Assembly: GCA_037355855.1 (NCBI GenBank)
Contig: CM074759.1
Span: 4,464,001 to 4,528,000, forward strand
Direction of reading: 5' to 3'
Length of the DNA: 64,000 bases
Origin: Pseudo-nitzschia pungens
Taxonomy: Eukaryota > Bacillariophyta > Bacillariophyceae > Bacillariales > Bacillariaceae
Shown: positions 9,770-21,851 of the stretch, in pieces
How positions within the stretch are numbered: the stretch's first letter is position 1
Layout: the number at the start of each line of letters is the position of its first letter
Program-made: the position numbers and the translations under genes
The notes under the pieces: model-generated
Seen by the model: only the letters and a program-made list of their open reading frames with translations
The model's database searches: none
What the model was told of the DNA's origin: nothing

Positions 9770-10834
9770 TTCAACGAAAACCTCATCGAAAGCGACCAAC
9801 TCATCATCCCCATGCGAATATACCCCTGAAGCGCAACCGACTCCATCAACCTTGCACTCCAACTACACGCCAACCACATTGACCCCCTGAAATCTACCCA
9901 AATCGACACCTATGCCACCATACAGGAATCCACCTATGATCGACACGGCGTCCGTGCCATTTGCAATGACTACAAACACCTCCTCCCCAACCATCGCGAC
10001 ATGTTATACAACGTCCTTGGAAAACACCAAACCCTTTTCGACGGCAATCTCAAACATTACCCTGACGAGGAAATACACCTCGACGTTGATACAACTATCC
10101 CCCCTCATCGCTCCAGATCATACCCCGTTCCTCACACAAACCTCAACCTATTCAAAAAAGAACTCGATCGCCTCGTTCAAATAGGCGTCCTCTCCCCTCA
10201 AGGTCGATCCAACTGGATCTCCCCCACGTTCATCACCCCAAAGAAAGACGGCAAAATCCAATGGGTCTCTGACTTTCGCGTCCTCAACAAAGCCATCAAA
10301 CGCAAAGTCTACCCCATACCTTGTATTCAAGACATCCTCTCTCAATGATCCGGATACAAATACCTCACCAAACTCGACATCTCCATGCAATACTACACTT
10401 TCGTACTTGATGACAAAAGTAAAGATCTCACCACCATCACCACACCCTTCGGCCTCTACAAATACAACCGTCTCCCCATGGGTATCTGTCAATCTCCCAA
10501 CGTTGCCCAAGAAATCATGGAAAAAGTACTCTGCGACATCTCCGACCTAAAAGTATACATCGACGACATTGCCTGCTTCAGTGGCGACTTCCAATCCCAC
10601 CTTGACCTCATTGACATCACCCTCACCCGCCTCGAAGAAAAAGGATTCGTCATCAATCCCCTCAAATGCGAATGGGCCATCAAAGAAACCAATTTCCTCG
10701 GACACTGGCTCACACCCAAAGGAGTCAAACCCTGGTCGAAGAAAATCAAGGCAATCCTTGCAATGCAACCTCCCAAAAACTTAAAACAACTCCGTGCCTT
10801 CCTCGGCCTCGTCACGTACTATCGTGATATGTGA
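9770..10834 (+). pseudogene. Ty3-1 reverse transcriptase segment
   Basis: In the frame starting at 9770: connector (NLIESDQLIIPMR), then RT fingers and palm with GRSNWISPTFITPKKDGKIQ, WVSDFRVLNKAIKRKVYPIP, LTKLDISMQYY, TPFGLYKYNRLPMGICQSP and the catalytic YIDD (VYIDDIACFS, about 10553-10582). The thumb is FLGHWLTPKGVKPW and KQLRAFLGLVTYYRDM. In-frame stops are all TGA: 9827, 10346 and 10832. The last replaces the Trp of the YRDMW motif seen in Ty3-2. The frame resumes immediately after each. Confidence 0.8.
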
Positions 10835-12222
10835 CTCCGCCGCTTGCACATCCTTGCCCCACTTACTAACCTCCTCAAAACTCCACGAACCTTTCAATGG
10901 AACGAACAATGCCAAAAAGCCTTTGAAGACATGAAATCCCTCATCTCCGTCGAAACTATGTTAGCCTACCCTGACCACAACGTCGAATTTCACATCTTCA
11001 CCGACGCCTCCGACTTCCAACTCGGCGCCGTCATCAAACAAAAAGGTCTTCCCGTCGCTTACTACACACGCAAACTCAACAAAGCTCAACTCAACTACAC
11101 TACCATCGAAAAAGAACTCCTCTGCATTGTTGAAACATTCAAAGAATTTTGCTCCATGCTCCTAGGCGCCAAAATTCATGTACACACCGATCACAAAAAC
11201 CTCACCTACAAACTCACCACTTACAACACCCAACTCGTCCTCCGCTGGAAACTCATCCTCGAAGAATTCAACCCAACCTACCACTACATCAAAGGACCCG
11301 AAAATACAGTTGCCGACTCCCTCAGCCGCACCCCCTCCTCCCTCGTGTCTTATTTTGCCTATGGCGATTTCAATTTTTCTCAAACCGATGACAACGATGC
11401 TTTCAACTTTTCCGAAATGGCTGAAAGCCTTATGCTGAGACCATCATGCGAAGCATCGACTGAATGTCCTCCTGTCGATGACAGTCTCAAAGAGAATTAT
11501 CTTGTTTACCCCCTATTTGATTCTCAAGGCAGATTGCCATTCCACTTTTTGACCATTCACAGTTATCAGCAGAACGACTCCGATCTCCTTCGCCTCTCCC
11601 ACCTTGAACCCCGCCGTTATTTCTCACAATGCCTTGACCACTTTGACATCATTTGCAGATATGATTCCCCCATTGACAAATCCGCTTGGAAAATCATGAT
11701 CCCCACCGCCATGCTCGACCCCCTCGTCAAATATTATCACGAACTCACCGTCCACTCCACCGGCATGGATCGCCTCGAAGCACTCATTCGCCGCCACTTT
11801 TACCACCCTGACCTCCGCATTGCTTGTCGCAATGTCATCTCCAACTGCCTCATCTGCCCTCTCATTCGCACCTCCCACAAACCAGCTGGCCAACTCGCTC
11901 CTTGCAACGCTCCCATTCTCCCTTGGTCCGAAGTCCACGTCGATTGCATCGGACCATGGACCGTCACTGTCAACAACATCGACCTTCGCTTCGACGCTCT
12001 CACCTGCATCGATCCCGTGACCAACCTGATTGAAATTTTCCGCATCCCCGGCACCAAAACAGCCGGTAATATCCGACAACTCTTTGAAAACTGTTGGCTC
12101 TCCCGTTATCCTTGCCCCGTCCGCATCGTCCATGATCATGGTCCCGAGTTCCATGGTCATGACTTTCAATTCCCCCTCGACTACGCCGGAATCAAACCAA
12201 TCAACATCTCACCCCATACGCC
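10835..12222 (+). pseudogene. Ty3-1 RNase H and integrase N-terminal part
   Basis: RNase H: FTDASDFQLGAVIKQ, TIEKELLCIV, HTDHKNLTY and VADSLSR supply the D-E-D-D set. Integrase: the HHCC zinc region (YYHELTVH through CRNVISNCLIC, about 11731-11862), then core residues D (VHVDCIGPW) and D (VHDHGPEFHG). The frame is cut at 12222 by Ty3-2 just before the segment with the catalytic Glu, which lies beyond 55567. No other break is seen between 10844 and 12222. Confidence 0.85.
12218..12222. repeat. Target-site duplication of Ty3-2, left copy (ACGCC)
   Basis: ACGCC directly precedes the LTR and recurs at 55567-55571 directly after the right LTR. Collapsing the two copies gives an uninterrupted integrase frame reading ...SPHTPTANGIMEC..., so the insertion boundaries are exact. 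Five base pairs is the usual spacing for Ty3-type integrases. Confidence 0.9.
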
Positions 12223-12417
12223 TGCCGTGCACCAGAATACAGTCACGAGTACACGCGGGACTGGATTAAGGATAAGGATAAAAGAAAACAATCGGCGAGC
12301 CGATGGAATCGCTGATTGCCAAAGGGCTCTTAGAACTGTAGCATATAGACTAACTGATAGAGCTCACAATTTGCATATCACTACTATTCTAATCACTAGT
12401 AGACCCGGGGTATGGCA
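12223..12417 (+). repeat. Ty3-2 5' LTR (195 bp)
   Basis: Starts TGCCGTGCACC and ends GGGTATGGCA. By eye it is identical to 55372-55566. The primer-binding position right after it reads TGATTTTAAAATCA, a perfect 14-bp palindrome rather than a recognisable tRNA complement. Confidence 0.92.
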
Positions 12418-13166
12418 TGATTTTAAAATCAAGCTGAGCGCTGATGACCATGAGCAGAAAGGACCGATCGGACCAGGGACCAACGGATCCGAAAGACTGC
12501 CAAAAATGGAGGCGCAGAGAAGCAAAAACAGGGAGAAGGATATCCAGTGTCTGCAGCACAAGGAAGACCGACCCCAGCAACTGTTAGCGCCCAAAGAGGG
12601 GAACAACAGCAGCAACAGAGACACCTAAGTACCTAAACAGGACCATGGTCGACAACAGGAAATAATCGAAAAACACGAAAACATGTGCCGAAAAAGTGAC
12701 ACATAAATCAGTGAGTGGACTAATTGGACCAACACTGAGTGGATGGACAGACCGCAGGCGGTGTGCCAACCAAAACCGAAATATACGGATATCCAGAAAG
12801 GTATATAACCAAATACCCAAACACCACTAATCCCACGGGATACGGGAAGTGGGACCGGCCCGGTGACAGCTTAAGAAAGAAGCAACGCCGGAGAACCACG
12901 GGAATCGAATCCCACGAAATAAAAACAGAAACAACTCCGGGGAACCACAGGATTCCCGTGAGCTAAAGAGAGAAACAACTCCCACCACTGGACGAACCAG
13001 GGGGAAAATCAGTTATAACACGAGTTATCACGGGAGCAGTGGAAATCCAGCAAGAAAAACTGGAGGAACTGAGCAATCACTTTTTGCTCAATTTCACCAC
13101 AAGCAGCAAAGATAACAAAAATAGTGTAACTAAATTAAAATCTAATAGAAAACTGATTAACCCACC
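12418..13166 (+). other. Ty3-2 untranslated leader
   Basis: About 750 bp between LTR and gag, rich in A and CCGG/ACCGG words, with no supported ORF. The repeated phrase ...CACGGGA(A/T)...GAAACAACTCC... occurs twice (about 12897-12936 and 12953-12980). It probably carries packaging signals; none can be identified. Confidence 0.5.
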
Positions 13167-14262
13167 ATGGCGACCAAAGGAACCAAACTGAAGCCTTTCA
13201 ACATCACACGGGAGGACTGGCCGGAAGACGCCACCACCGTAAAGATGAATGTAGACAGCGAACAGGGCGGAATCGCATTCAGCGACTACCTGAAGGTCCT
13301 CAATGGTACTGAGAGACCAGAACTCTTCCTTATCTGGAAGAGAGACTTTGACCAGAAAATTGCTGGCAATGACAAACTCCACGGAGACCAGAAACTGGAC
13401 GTTCTACAGAGGATCCTCTCTAACGAAGCACTCGCACTTGTCCAGCGGACGCTCGCTCGGACCTATTTGGCCGAACCGACCCACAAGGTCCACCACACCA
13501 GACGTGTACAGAAAAAGATCCAGGAGATCGAGCAAAGGGACCAAGCAAACATCCTACTATCAATGGGGCAAGACGCCACCGAAACTCCCACAGGAACCCC
13601 CAAGGAGAAGGCAAAGGAGAAACCTCCAAACGCCGACAAAACCGATACAGCTACGGCAACATCAGACAAGGAATCGGAGACCGACAACCTCGAGTCTCCA
13701 ATCCCAAAGAAAAAGGTCGCAAGCGCCCTCACCCAGTACTACCAATCCCAGGAGTACCGGAAAGATGTCATGGAGGAATGCATGCATGTCCTCAAACTCA
13801 AAATCTTTGGCAATGACCAAAACGGCAAGCGCTCGTACATCGTCCTCCGCAGATTCATGCGAGGCATGCGAGTGGAACTCAAATATGGCATCAGAGCCTG
13901 GGCCAATCGCATGGCCGAGCTCCAAAGCTACCTCCCTGAATGTCTCTGGGAATGTGGCAGTGACCAGGTGGAAACACCAACCAGTTTCACCCAAGGAGAA
14001 CTAAAAGAAATATTGGACTCCAACATGACCCACGCCCAACGCGAGAAGTTGGAACACATTGGATGGGACCTCTACACCCAATCCTTTAACACCACTATCG
14101 ACAAACTCGAAAACCTGGAAATCACCATCCGGAAGGAGGCAATAATGCAACAGCGCATCACCGACCTCAAAAAACAAAATGGTGTTACTAAGAAGACCCC
14201 CAAGGCCGCCTCTGGGGGAGGAAACCGCCACGGGAAATCCCCCGGCAAAAAGAAGCGCCCTA
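13167..14262 (+). CDS. Ty3-2 Gag (C-terminus lost in deletion junction)
   Basis: A frame from ATG 13167 (ACCATGG context) to a stop at 14298-14300. Residues 1-365 look like Gag: an N-terminal globular part (AFSDYLKVLNGTERPELFLIWKR), a charged Thr/Lys linker (~132-180) and a second helical part (LKLKIFGNDQNGKRSYIVLRRF). It ends in a basic GNRHGKSPGKKKR segment. At about 14262 it runs into pol sequence in another phase, so the last ~12 residues (PMENSNSRCFLEW) are out-of-frame pol. A knuckle, the protease and most of RT are missing at this point. Confidence 0.7.
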
Positions 14263-15949
14263 TGGAAAACAGCAACTCAAGATGTTTCTTGGAATGGTAA
14301 ATTTCTATCGGGATATGTGGAAGCGACGCTCCCACATCCTAGCCCCTCTGAACAAACTAGCAGGGAAAAAGGGCAAACTGAACTGGTACTGGGGTCCAGC
14401 AGAGCAGAAAGCTTTCATGGAGGCGAAGAGAATGCTCGCGGATGAAGCCAAGCTTGCATTCCCGGACTTTACGAAACCATTTCATCTCTACTCAGATGCC
14501 AGTGACAGGCAACTAGGAGCAACAGTATGCCAAGATGGCAAACCCCTTGGATTCTACACAAGGAAATTAAACTCAGCGCAGCTCAACTACACTGTCGGAG
14601 AAAAAGAACTCCTGGGCATAGTAGAAGGCCTAAAGGCGTTCGAAGGAATCCTACGAGGACAAGAGGTGACTATTCACACGGACCACCTCAATCTACTGTA
14701 CCAGCAGATGCCCACCCAGCGGATGGTACGATGGAGACTCCTTATGGAGGAGTTCCACCCGGTAGTCAAGCATGTTGCTGGCAAAGACAATGATGCAGCA
14801 GACGCATTATCCCGACTGGACATCACCGATGACCCAGCAGATACTGTGGAATGGCTACCACCAAATAAGCCCCTCACCTACCCGGATGAGGAAGAGCACC
14901 TCCGGCAACTCCTATTCCCACTTGGAGAAGAGTCGGCGGAAGAATTCCAGGGCAATAGTGCATTCCCACTTGCTCCGGATATGATCCAGTTCTACCAACA
15001 AAAAGACACGACGATCACGAGTGCTCTGGAAAAAGACAAACGACTGACTACCAAAAATGTGGAAGGTTACAGTCTAATCCACAAGGAAGGGAAGATTCTG
15101 ATCCCGGACAAACTCAAAGATAGAGTTATGGAATGGTACCACAGCATGCTGGTCCATCCTGGAGAAAAGAGGATGGAACAGAGCATTCGCTCGGTGTTCA
15201 CCTGGAGAGGCCTACGAAAGGACGTCCAGAACCTCTGTCAACACTGCCACACATGCCAGATGTTCAAAAAGAGTGGCCGGAAGAAGTATGGACTACTACC
15301 GGAGAAGGCAGCTGAGGTCACCAAATGGCAAAGGGTCAATGTGGACCTATGGGGACCTGCAACTGTCCACAACAAAAATGGTAAAGACTACCACATCCAT
15401 GTTCTCACCATGGTGGACCCAGTAACCGGATGGTTCGAACTGGCCCATCTAAAGGACTCACCGAACGCAGCAGAAACGCAACGATTGCTGGACAGTACCT
15501 GGCTAGCAAGGTATCCGCGCCCAAAGGAAATTGGCTTTGATGGCGGGAGTGAGTTCAAAGCAGAGTTCCAGGAGCTCTGTGATAACATGGGGATGAAAAG
15601 AAAGCCCAGTGGCGCTTGGAACCCACAATCCAACTCAGTGCTGGAAAGGATCCATCAGGTTCTGAAGGACTGCCTACTGTCCTTCAACTTGGAACAGAGA
15701 GATCTCCACGAGAAGGATCCCTTTGAGGAATTCACCACCAAAGCGGCGTATGCCATCAGAAGCGCCATCCACACAACGCTGGGATACTCCCCAGCACAAT
15801 TGGTGTTCGGAAGGGACATGTTCATGCCAGTGAATTTCCCAGTGGATTGAGAAGCAATCCAAGCAAGGAAACAAAAGAGTATCCACAAGAGTAATATCCG
15901 GGAGAATCAAAAGAGGATTCCCCATACCTACAAGGAAGGAGACTATGTC
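14263..15949 (+). pseudogene. Ty3-2 RNase H-integrase, copy A (truncated by LINE-a)
   Basis: In the frame through ATG 14282: KQQLKMFLGMVNFYRDMWKRR (end of RT thumb), RNase H (YSDASDRQLGA, VGEKELLGIV, HTDHLNLLY, DAADALSRLD), the integrase HHCC region (WYHSMLVHPG through CQHCHTCQMF) and core D-D-E (VNVDLWGP, GFDGGSEF, NSVLERIHQ). TGA at 15848 replaces the Trp present in copy B (PVDWEAIQ). The frame continues to GDYV, where LINE-a starts at 15950. There are no RT palm motifs. Confidence 0.85.
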
Positions 15950-16250
15950 AATAATAATAATATACGTATTTAAATAACTTTAATCACCAAAGGTGAAACT
16001 AAATTACTCAGTCTGTAACCAGACTTTAACGTCGCCTCCATCATAGAGTCAGGACCCCAAGTGGCAGAACGACAAATTTTCAAACAAACCTTGAACATCA
16101 AGCAGGGAAAAAGACAAACAAGTCCCACAAACTAGGGACTTGAGAGAAAGTGAGATGGGAATGTGGATATTGGGATAAGAGCCAGTATCAAAGGGGATGG
16201 GACAGGATGAGAAGCAGGAACAGAAGACAAAACCAAGGTACAAAGTGTAA
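15950..16250 (-). other. LINE-a 3'UTR with two stem-loops and (TTA)n tail
   Basis: Reading on the minus strand: a 6-bp stem AGTCTG/CAGACT with loop GTTA (16010-16025), a 5-bp stem TCACC/GGTGA with a 3-base loop (15984-15996), then TTAAATACGTATATTATTATTATT. The same order is found at the other LINE 3' ends (LINE-b 19338, LINE-c 30860) and in both NA elements. It is the likely recognition site for the LINE RT. Confidence 0.75.
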
Positions 16251-19200
16251 TCAACCCTGAGGTCCAGTAAGCCAGGCTCTGAGAAGAGCAGCCTCTTGTT
16301 GGTATGGCTGCACTGGTGGGACAGGCGCTGCATACTGCTTCCTTGCAAGGTGGATGGTTGCAAGCCACTGCCGCTTGGCAGTCAGGGTGTAACCTTGTAG
16401 GACTTGGAAAGGGGTTTGTAACAGGGAGTGTGACTGGGGAAGTGCACCAGCTGCACCAATTGCCAATTCTGAGGTGATGGAAGCATCAAGAGATTGGTGT
16501 TGTTCAGCATCAAGGGTACCCCCAGGACCATGGAGTCGTTCATTCCTATATGTCCAAAGATCCCAGGAGGTAAGAAAGAACTGATGGATGATAGCTGTAG
16601 CCCAACGTTTGGGAGAGCGCTTGCTTCCAATGTGGGAGTAGTAGTCAGCCTGGATTTGATACCAGCGAGGAGACCACCTACCAAGGAGCCAGTTGTGCCA
16701 GCCAATAGTCCTCTGTGCCCTGACAGCAGACGCAATTGCAAGTGAGTAGGATGATGGATAAATGGTCTGGCCCTTCCGAACTCTGGTGAGAAGATCCACA
16801 ATGGCAGCCACCAATGATGGATCAGTTTGTTCAACTTCAAGCCTCTTCTGCAGGGGTCCCTTGAAAGCTGACACACTGTGCCTGACAGCCCCAGTGTCCT
16901 TGCAGGAGAGCACATGAGAAACCTTCTCGTTGTCTGCATCACACAATGGGCACCTGGAGTGATCCTGATACTGGTAGTGAAGTAGTTGGTTGCCAACACC
17001 AATACTGCCAGAAGCAAATTTGACAAACCACCTTTGCATGCCAGGAGGTAAACGCTTGAAGGCATTCAGATGGGCACACCAATGGATGGAACTCAAAACA
17101 GGTTGTGGAATGGGGATGTCATGGTGGGTCTGCCAATATTGAAGAAGAGGAGGACCAGAAATGGCTACATGCAAAGCATGTTGATCAAACCTTGAGCACT
17201 TGCTTCCATTGAGAGAAAAAGCCCAGGGCTCAAACACAAGTCTGGGGTAGTGATGGGCAGAAGCTCTATGGACAGAGAGAAAGGCCTTTGCCATGCTGTC
17301 TACCTGATGATTGCGAAGGGCCCACCAATCAAGAAAGATTCCAGCTTGATGGCCCTGAACCCACTGAAAGTGCACAGAGATTGGCAGGGCAGAAATCATG
17401 TTTCTGATGACATAAACATAATCAAAAGACTTCTGGGAAATAACCAATGGCCATGATCCCTCAGCCTGTTTGAGAGCTGTGTCACCATCCAGAGCAATAG
17501 TGATAGAGCCAGAAGCAATATCAAAAAGACTCACCAGAGCAGTGCAGCAGGTGAGAACCCCAATGATTCCTGCCAGTTCACTCCTGTAGGAAGATTGATC
17601 CTCAGGGGATCCACTGACAAAATTACAGCCAGTGAGGAACAAAGAGGCAGTCTTGGTGGAGGTATTGGGGGACAAAATGAAAGCAGAAGTTCCTCTGAGA
17701 AGTTCCGGATCAAATGAACCATCACATACAGCACTGGCAGTACCACTCTCAATAGCATCAACAAGGTGCTAACAGCCAGCCTGTGGTAGGGAATATTTGT
17801 GGAGAAGTACCCTTGGAGACGCACAGAGTGAATCAAAGGCATCTGCAGGGGAGTCTGGAAGCGAATCATATGGATTGTACTCCAGAGGATCCATGTCAGG
17901 AGGTTCGGAAACAAAGGCTGAGGACCAGGCTTGCATGAGATAACAATCATTGGAACGTAACAGAGGAAGATCTGGGAAGTCTTCAAACAAGCTCACAGGG
18001 TGAACAGAGAAAAACTTCCACACATGTTTGTACCAGCAAGGAGTGACGTATGAAGCAAAGGGATGATAGGGTGTGACACCAAGATGGAGAGGAAGTCCAA
18101 GTTCTAGCCTGAGAGACTCAGCAGTGAGCCTGAGAATCCTTCCAGTTTGTGAGGACCTGACAGATTCCTGAAAGAGGGTGGCAATATGACTGAACTCTTG
18201 GAGGAGGTATGGATGGATGAATCCAAAGCCTTGATAGAGGGAAGGACCATAGAACACATGTCTAGGAAATGTCCGTGACATCCCTGCTTTATTCAGCACA
18301 GGAACAAGAGCTGGGTGAATTATCTTAGTCCAAGTGGCCTCATCAAGTTGCGTGACAGGCATGGGGTATTCAACAGACTTCATGAAAGAATACTTGAAGG
18401 TGTAGAGGGATGCGCGCTTCTCACACTTGGAAGCTCTGAGTTGAGAGCCAAAAGACTGAGACTGTGACTTCATGTGAGCAATCTGTGCTTCCTCATTGCC
18501 ATCCATGGAGATAAAAACCCCAAGAGTCTTGTCAGCATGGTCAACTTCAAACCGATCCAGGGTAGCTCGATTGCCATTCTTGTCAGCAACAGAGAAGTCA
18601 CCAGGCATGTCAGCAATGGAGCGATAATCCCAACCGGATCCATTCCATTTGAAATCAATCAAATAACAGAAGGATTTGGCAGGTTCAATAGCACCACCAG
18701 TGGCAATAATCCCACCAGCCCACCGGTCAAGAGCTTCCTGAAAGTCAACAGCTAATTCCTCACCAGATGTGGAGGAATCAGAGCCAGCACAAAACAAGTC
18801 TGTGTCATCCACAAAGGCAAAACCCACAAGAGAAACCAGTTGCAGGGACAATGAAGTGATAAGATGGACACCATGCCCAGCCTGTTGCATCATTCGGAAG
18901 ACAATTGTTGACACCAAAGCCCAAAGAGTTGGACCAATACCATTGCCTTGGCCACAACCACTGAGAGGAACAGGTTCATCACCATACACAGGACCTGACC
19001 GACCAAAACCAGTTTTGATGTGGTGCTTGGCAAGTTGCAAAGTAGACAAAAGAACCTCACACACATGTGCAGGAACCCCAAAGCTTTGGAGAGTGAGACC
19101 TGCAATGGGATGAGAGATCCTATCATAGCAGCCCTTGGCATCATTCATAGCAACAGCACCAGATCTGCGCTTCTGCCTCAACACATCACAGATGAGCTTC

Positions 19201-19337
19201 TTGTTCAGGCAGGTGTTGATGGCCTTGTGGTGTTTCCTGCTTCCATGTTGATCAGCAGCCACAGCATTGGCACGTTCAGCATGGGCAAGAATGCGTCTGC
19301 CAATCATCTTGTTGTTGATTTGGAACTCAGGAGACAT
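16251..19337 (-). pseudogene. LINE-a ORF2, C-terminal part (RT, RNase H, zinc finger)
   Basis: Starts at MSPEFQINNK in the RT fingers, where LINE-b is inserted, and runs through GFAFVDDTDLF (RT catalytic FVDD), RNase H (SAVCDGSF, SYRSELAGI, ALDGDTAL, VQGHQ...QVDSMAK) and CPLCDADNEKVSHVLSC. A single TAG near 17769-17771 separates LPQAGC from HLVDAIESG; LINE-b and LINE-c have Gln there. Relative to them about 170 residues are deleted in frame at about 17920-17935 (joining CYLMQA to SSAFVSEPP). Non-functional as it stands. Confidence 0.85.
19317..19337. repeat. Target-site duplication of LINE-b, left copy (21 bp)
   Basis: Identical to 45546-45566. Removing LINE-b and one copy restores the continuous RT frame of LINE-a ORF2 (...MSPEFQI joined to its upstream QLM). 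Confidence 0.93.
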
Positions 19338-19635
19338 AATAATAATATACGTATTTAAATAACTTTAATCACCAAAGGTGAAACTAAATTACTCAGTCTG
19401 TAACCAGACTTTAACGTCGCCTCCATCATAGAGTCAGGACCCCAAGTGGCAGAACGACAAATTTTCAAACAAACCTTGAACATCAAGCAGGGAAAAAGGC
19501 AAACAAGTCCCACAAACTAGGGACTTGAGAGAAAGTGAAATGGGAATGTGGATATTGGGATAAGATCCAGTATCAAAAGGTAAATGACAAGATAAGCAGC
19601 AAGAACAGAAGACAAGACCAAGGTACAAAGTGTAA
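19338..19635 (-). other. LINE-b 3'UTR with conserved stem-loops
   Basis: Almost identical to 15950-16250 and 30860-31157. Stem-loop 1 (AGTCTG/CAGACT) is at about 19398-19413 and stem-loop 2 (TCACC/GGTGA) at about 19372-19384. It ends in a short (TTA)n tail at the insertion point. Confidence 0.75.
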
Positions 19636-21851
19636 TCAACCCTGAGGTCCAGTAAGCCAGGCTCTGAGGAGAGCAGCCTCTTGTTGGTATGGCTGCACTG
19701 GTGGGACAGGCGCTGCATACTGCTTCCTTGCAAGGTGGATGGTTGCAAGCCACTGCCTCTTGGCAGTCAGGGTGTAACCTTGTAGGACGTGGAAAGGGGT
19801 TTGTAACAGGGAGTGTGACTGGGGAAGTGCACCAGCTGTACCAATTGCCAATTCTGAGGTGATGGAAGCATCAAGAGATTGGTGTTGTTCAGCATCAAGG
19901 GTACCCCCAGGACCATGGAGTCGTTCATTTCTGTAGGTCCAAAGATCCCAGGAGGTAAGAAAGAACTGATGGATGATAGCTGTAGCCCAACGTTTGGGAG
20001 AGCGCTTGCTTCCAATGTGGGAGTAGTAGTCAGCCTGGATTTGATACCAGCGAGGAGACCACCTACCAAGGAGCCAGTTGTGCCAGCCAATAGTCCTCTG
20101 TGCCCTGACAGCAGACGCAATTGCAAGTGAGTAGGATGATGGATAAATTCTCTGGCCCTTCCGAACTCTGGTGAGAAGATCCACAATGGCAACAACCAAT
20201 GATGGATCAGTTTGTTCAACTTCAAGCCTCTTCTGCAGTGGTCCCTTGAAAGCTGACACACTGTGCTGTACTGCCCCAGGGTCCTTGCAGGAGAGCACAT
20301 GAGAAACCTTCTCGTTGTCTGCATCACACAATGGGCACCTGGAGTGATCCTGATACTGGTAGTGAAGTAGTTGGTTGCCAACACCAATGCATCCAGAAGC
20401 AAATTTGACAAACCACCTTTGCATGCCAGGAGGTAACCGCTTGAAGGCATTCAGATGGGCACACCAATGGATGGAACTCAAAACAGGTCGTGGAATGGGA
20501 ATGTCATGGTGGGTCTGCCAATATTGAAGAAGAGGAGGACCAGAAATAGCAACATGCAAAGCATTTTGATCAAACCTTGAGCACTTGCTTCCATTGAGAG
20601 AAAAAGCCCAGGGCTCAAACACAAGTCTGGGATAGTGATGGGCAGAAGCTTTATGGACAGAGAGAAATGCCTTTGCCATGCTGTCAACCTGATGATTGCG
20701 AAGGGCCCACCAATCAAGAAAGATTCCAGCTTGATGGCCCTGAACCCACTGAAAGTGCACAGAGATTGGCAGGGCAGAAATCATGTTTCTGATGATATAA
20801 ACATAATCAAAAGACTTCTGGGAAATAACCAATGGCCATGATCCCTCAGCCTGTTTGAGAGCTGTGTCACCATCCAGAGCAATAGTGATAGAGCCAGAAG
20901 CAATATCAAAAAGACTCACCAGAGCAGTGCAGCAGGTGAGAACCCCAATGATACCTGCCAGTTCACTCCTGTAGGATGACTGATCCTCAGGGGATCCACT
21001 GACAAAATTACAGCCAGTGAGGAACAATGAAGCAGTCTTGGTGGAGGCATTGGGTGACAGAATGAAAGCAGAAGTTCCTCTGAGAAGGTCCGGATCAAAT
21101 GAACCATCACATACAGCACTGGCAGTACCACTCTCAATAGCATCAACAAGGTGCTGACAGCCAGCCTGTGGTAGGGAATATTTGTGGAGAAGTACTCTTG
21201 GAGACGCACAGAGTGCATCAAAGGCATCTGCAGGGGAGTCTGGAAGAGAATCAAATGGATTGTACTCCAGAGGATCCATGTCAGGAGGTTCGGAAACAAA
21301 GGCTGAGGACCCAACAACGCGTACAACTTGTCCGCAAATAACTGGGCAGACAAGCACATCAGCACAGGCTGGTTTGTCAGGAATGAGTTCAGAAGTGACC
21401 CTGTATCTGCCCCTGCCCTGGGAGGTGCTCACAATCCAGCCAGTAGAAGTTTTGAAGAATATTCTGTTGGTGGATGGAGACAAAAACCAAGGCCAGAGAG
21501 AAGCTGTCTGGGGAGAGAGCCAATGCCCAAGATGGAAAGAAGGAGTCAGTGCCCTGGCTGCAGGGGGTGGACAAGGGGGAAGAAAACAGGTCTGAAGTGC
21601 CTTAGTCCATAAGCGCTTTGCTGCTGGAGGCCAAGATGGAGGACATCTCGGCCAGTCAAGATGATCCCTCAAGTGATTGGAGGAGGTCAGCTGGAAAGCC
21701 ATGGGAGAGAGTCTTTTTCCATCTGGAGTGCAAATGTCAGCAAGGGAAATAGCCTTGAGGGACATGCGCATGTGATTCAAAAGGGACAAGTCAGCACCTC
21801 TGAAGCCAGAGTTGACAAAGGCTTGCATGAGATAACAGTCATTGGAACGTA
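19636..21851 (-). CDS. LINE-b ORF2, C-terminal part (RNase H and CCHC finger)
   Basis: Continues the ORF2 frame after NA-1. From RSNDCYLMQAF onward: a linker of ~170 residues, RNase H with CDGSF, YRSELAGI, LDGDTAL and QVDSMAK, and a zinc motif CPLCDADNEKVSHVLSC. It ends with ALLRAWLTGPQG and stops at 19636. There are no internal stops. With the N-terminal piece the protein would be about 1,970 aa, long for this class because of extra sequence between RT and RNase H and after it. Confidence 0.9.
21834..21851. repeat. Target-site duplication of NA-1, left copy
   Basis: AACAGTCATTGGAACGTA, repeated exactly at 23903-23920. Removing NA-1 and one copy restores the ORF2 reading LRSNDCYLMQ. Confidence 0.95.
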
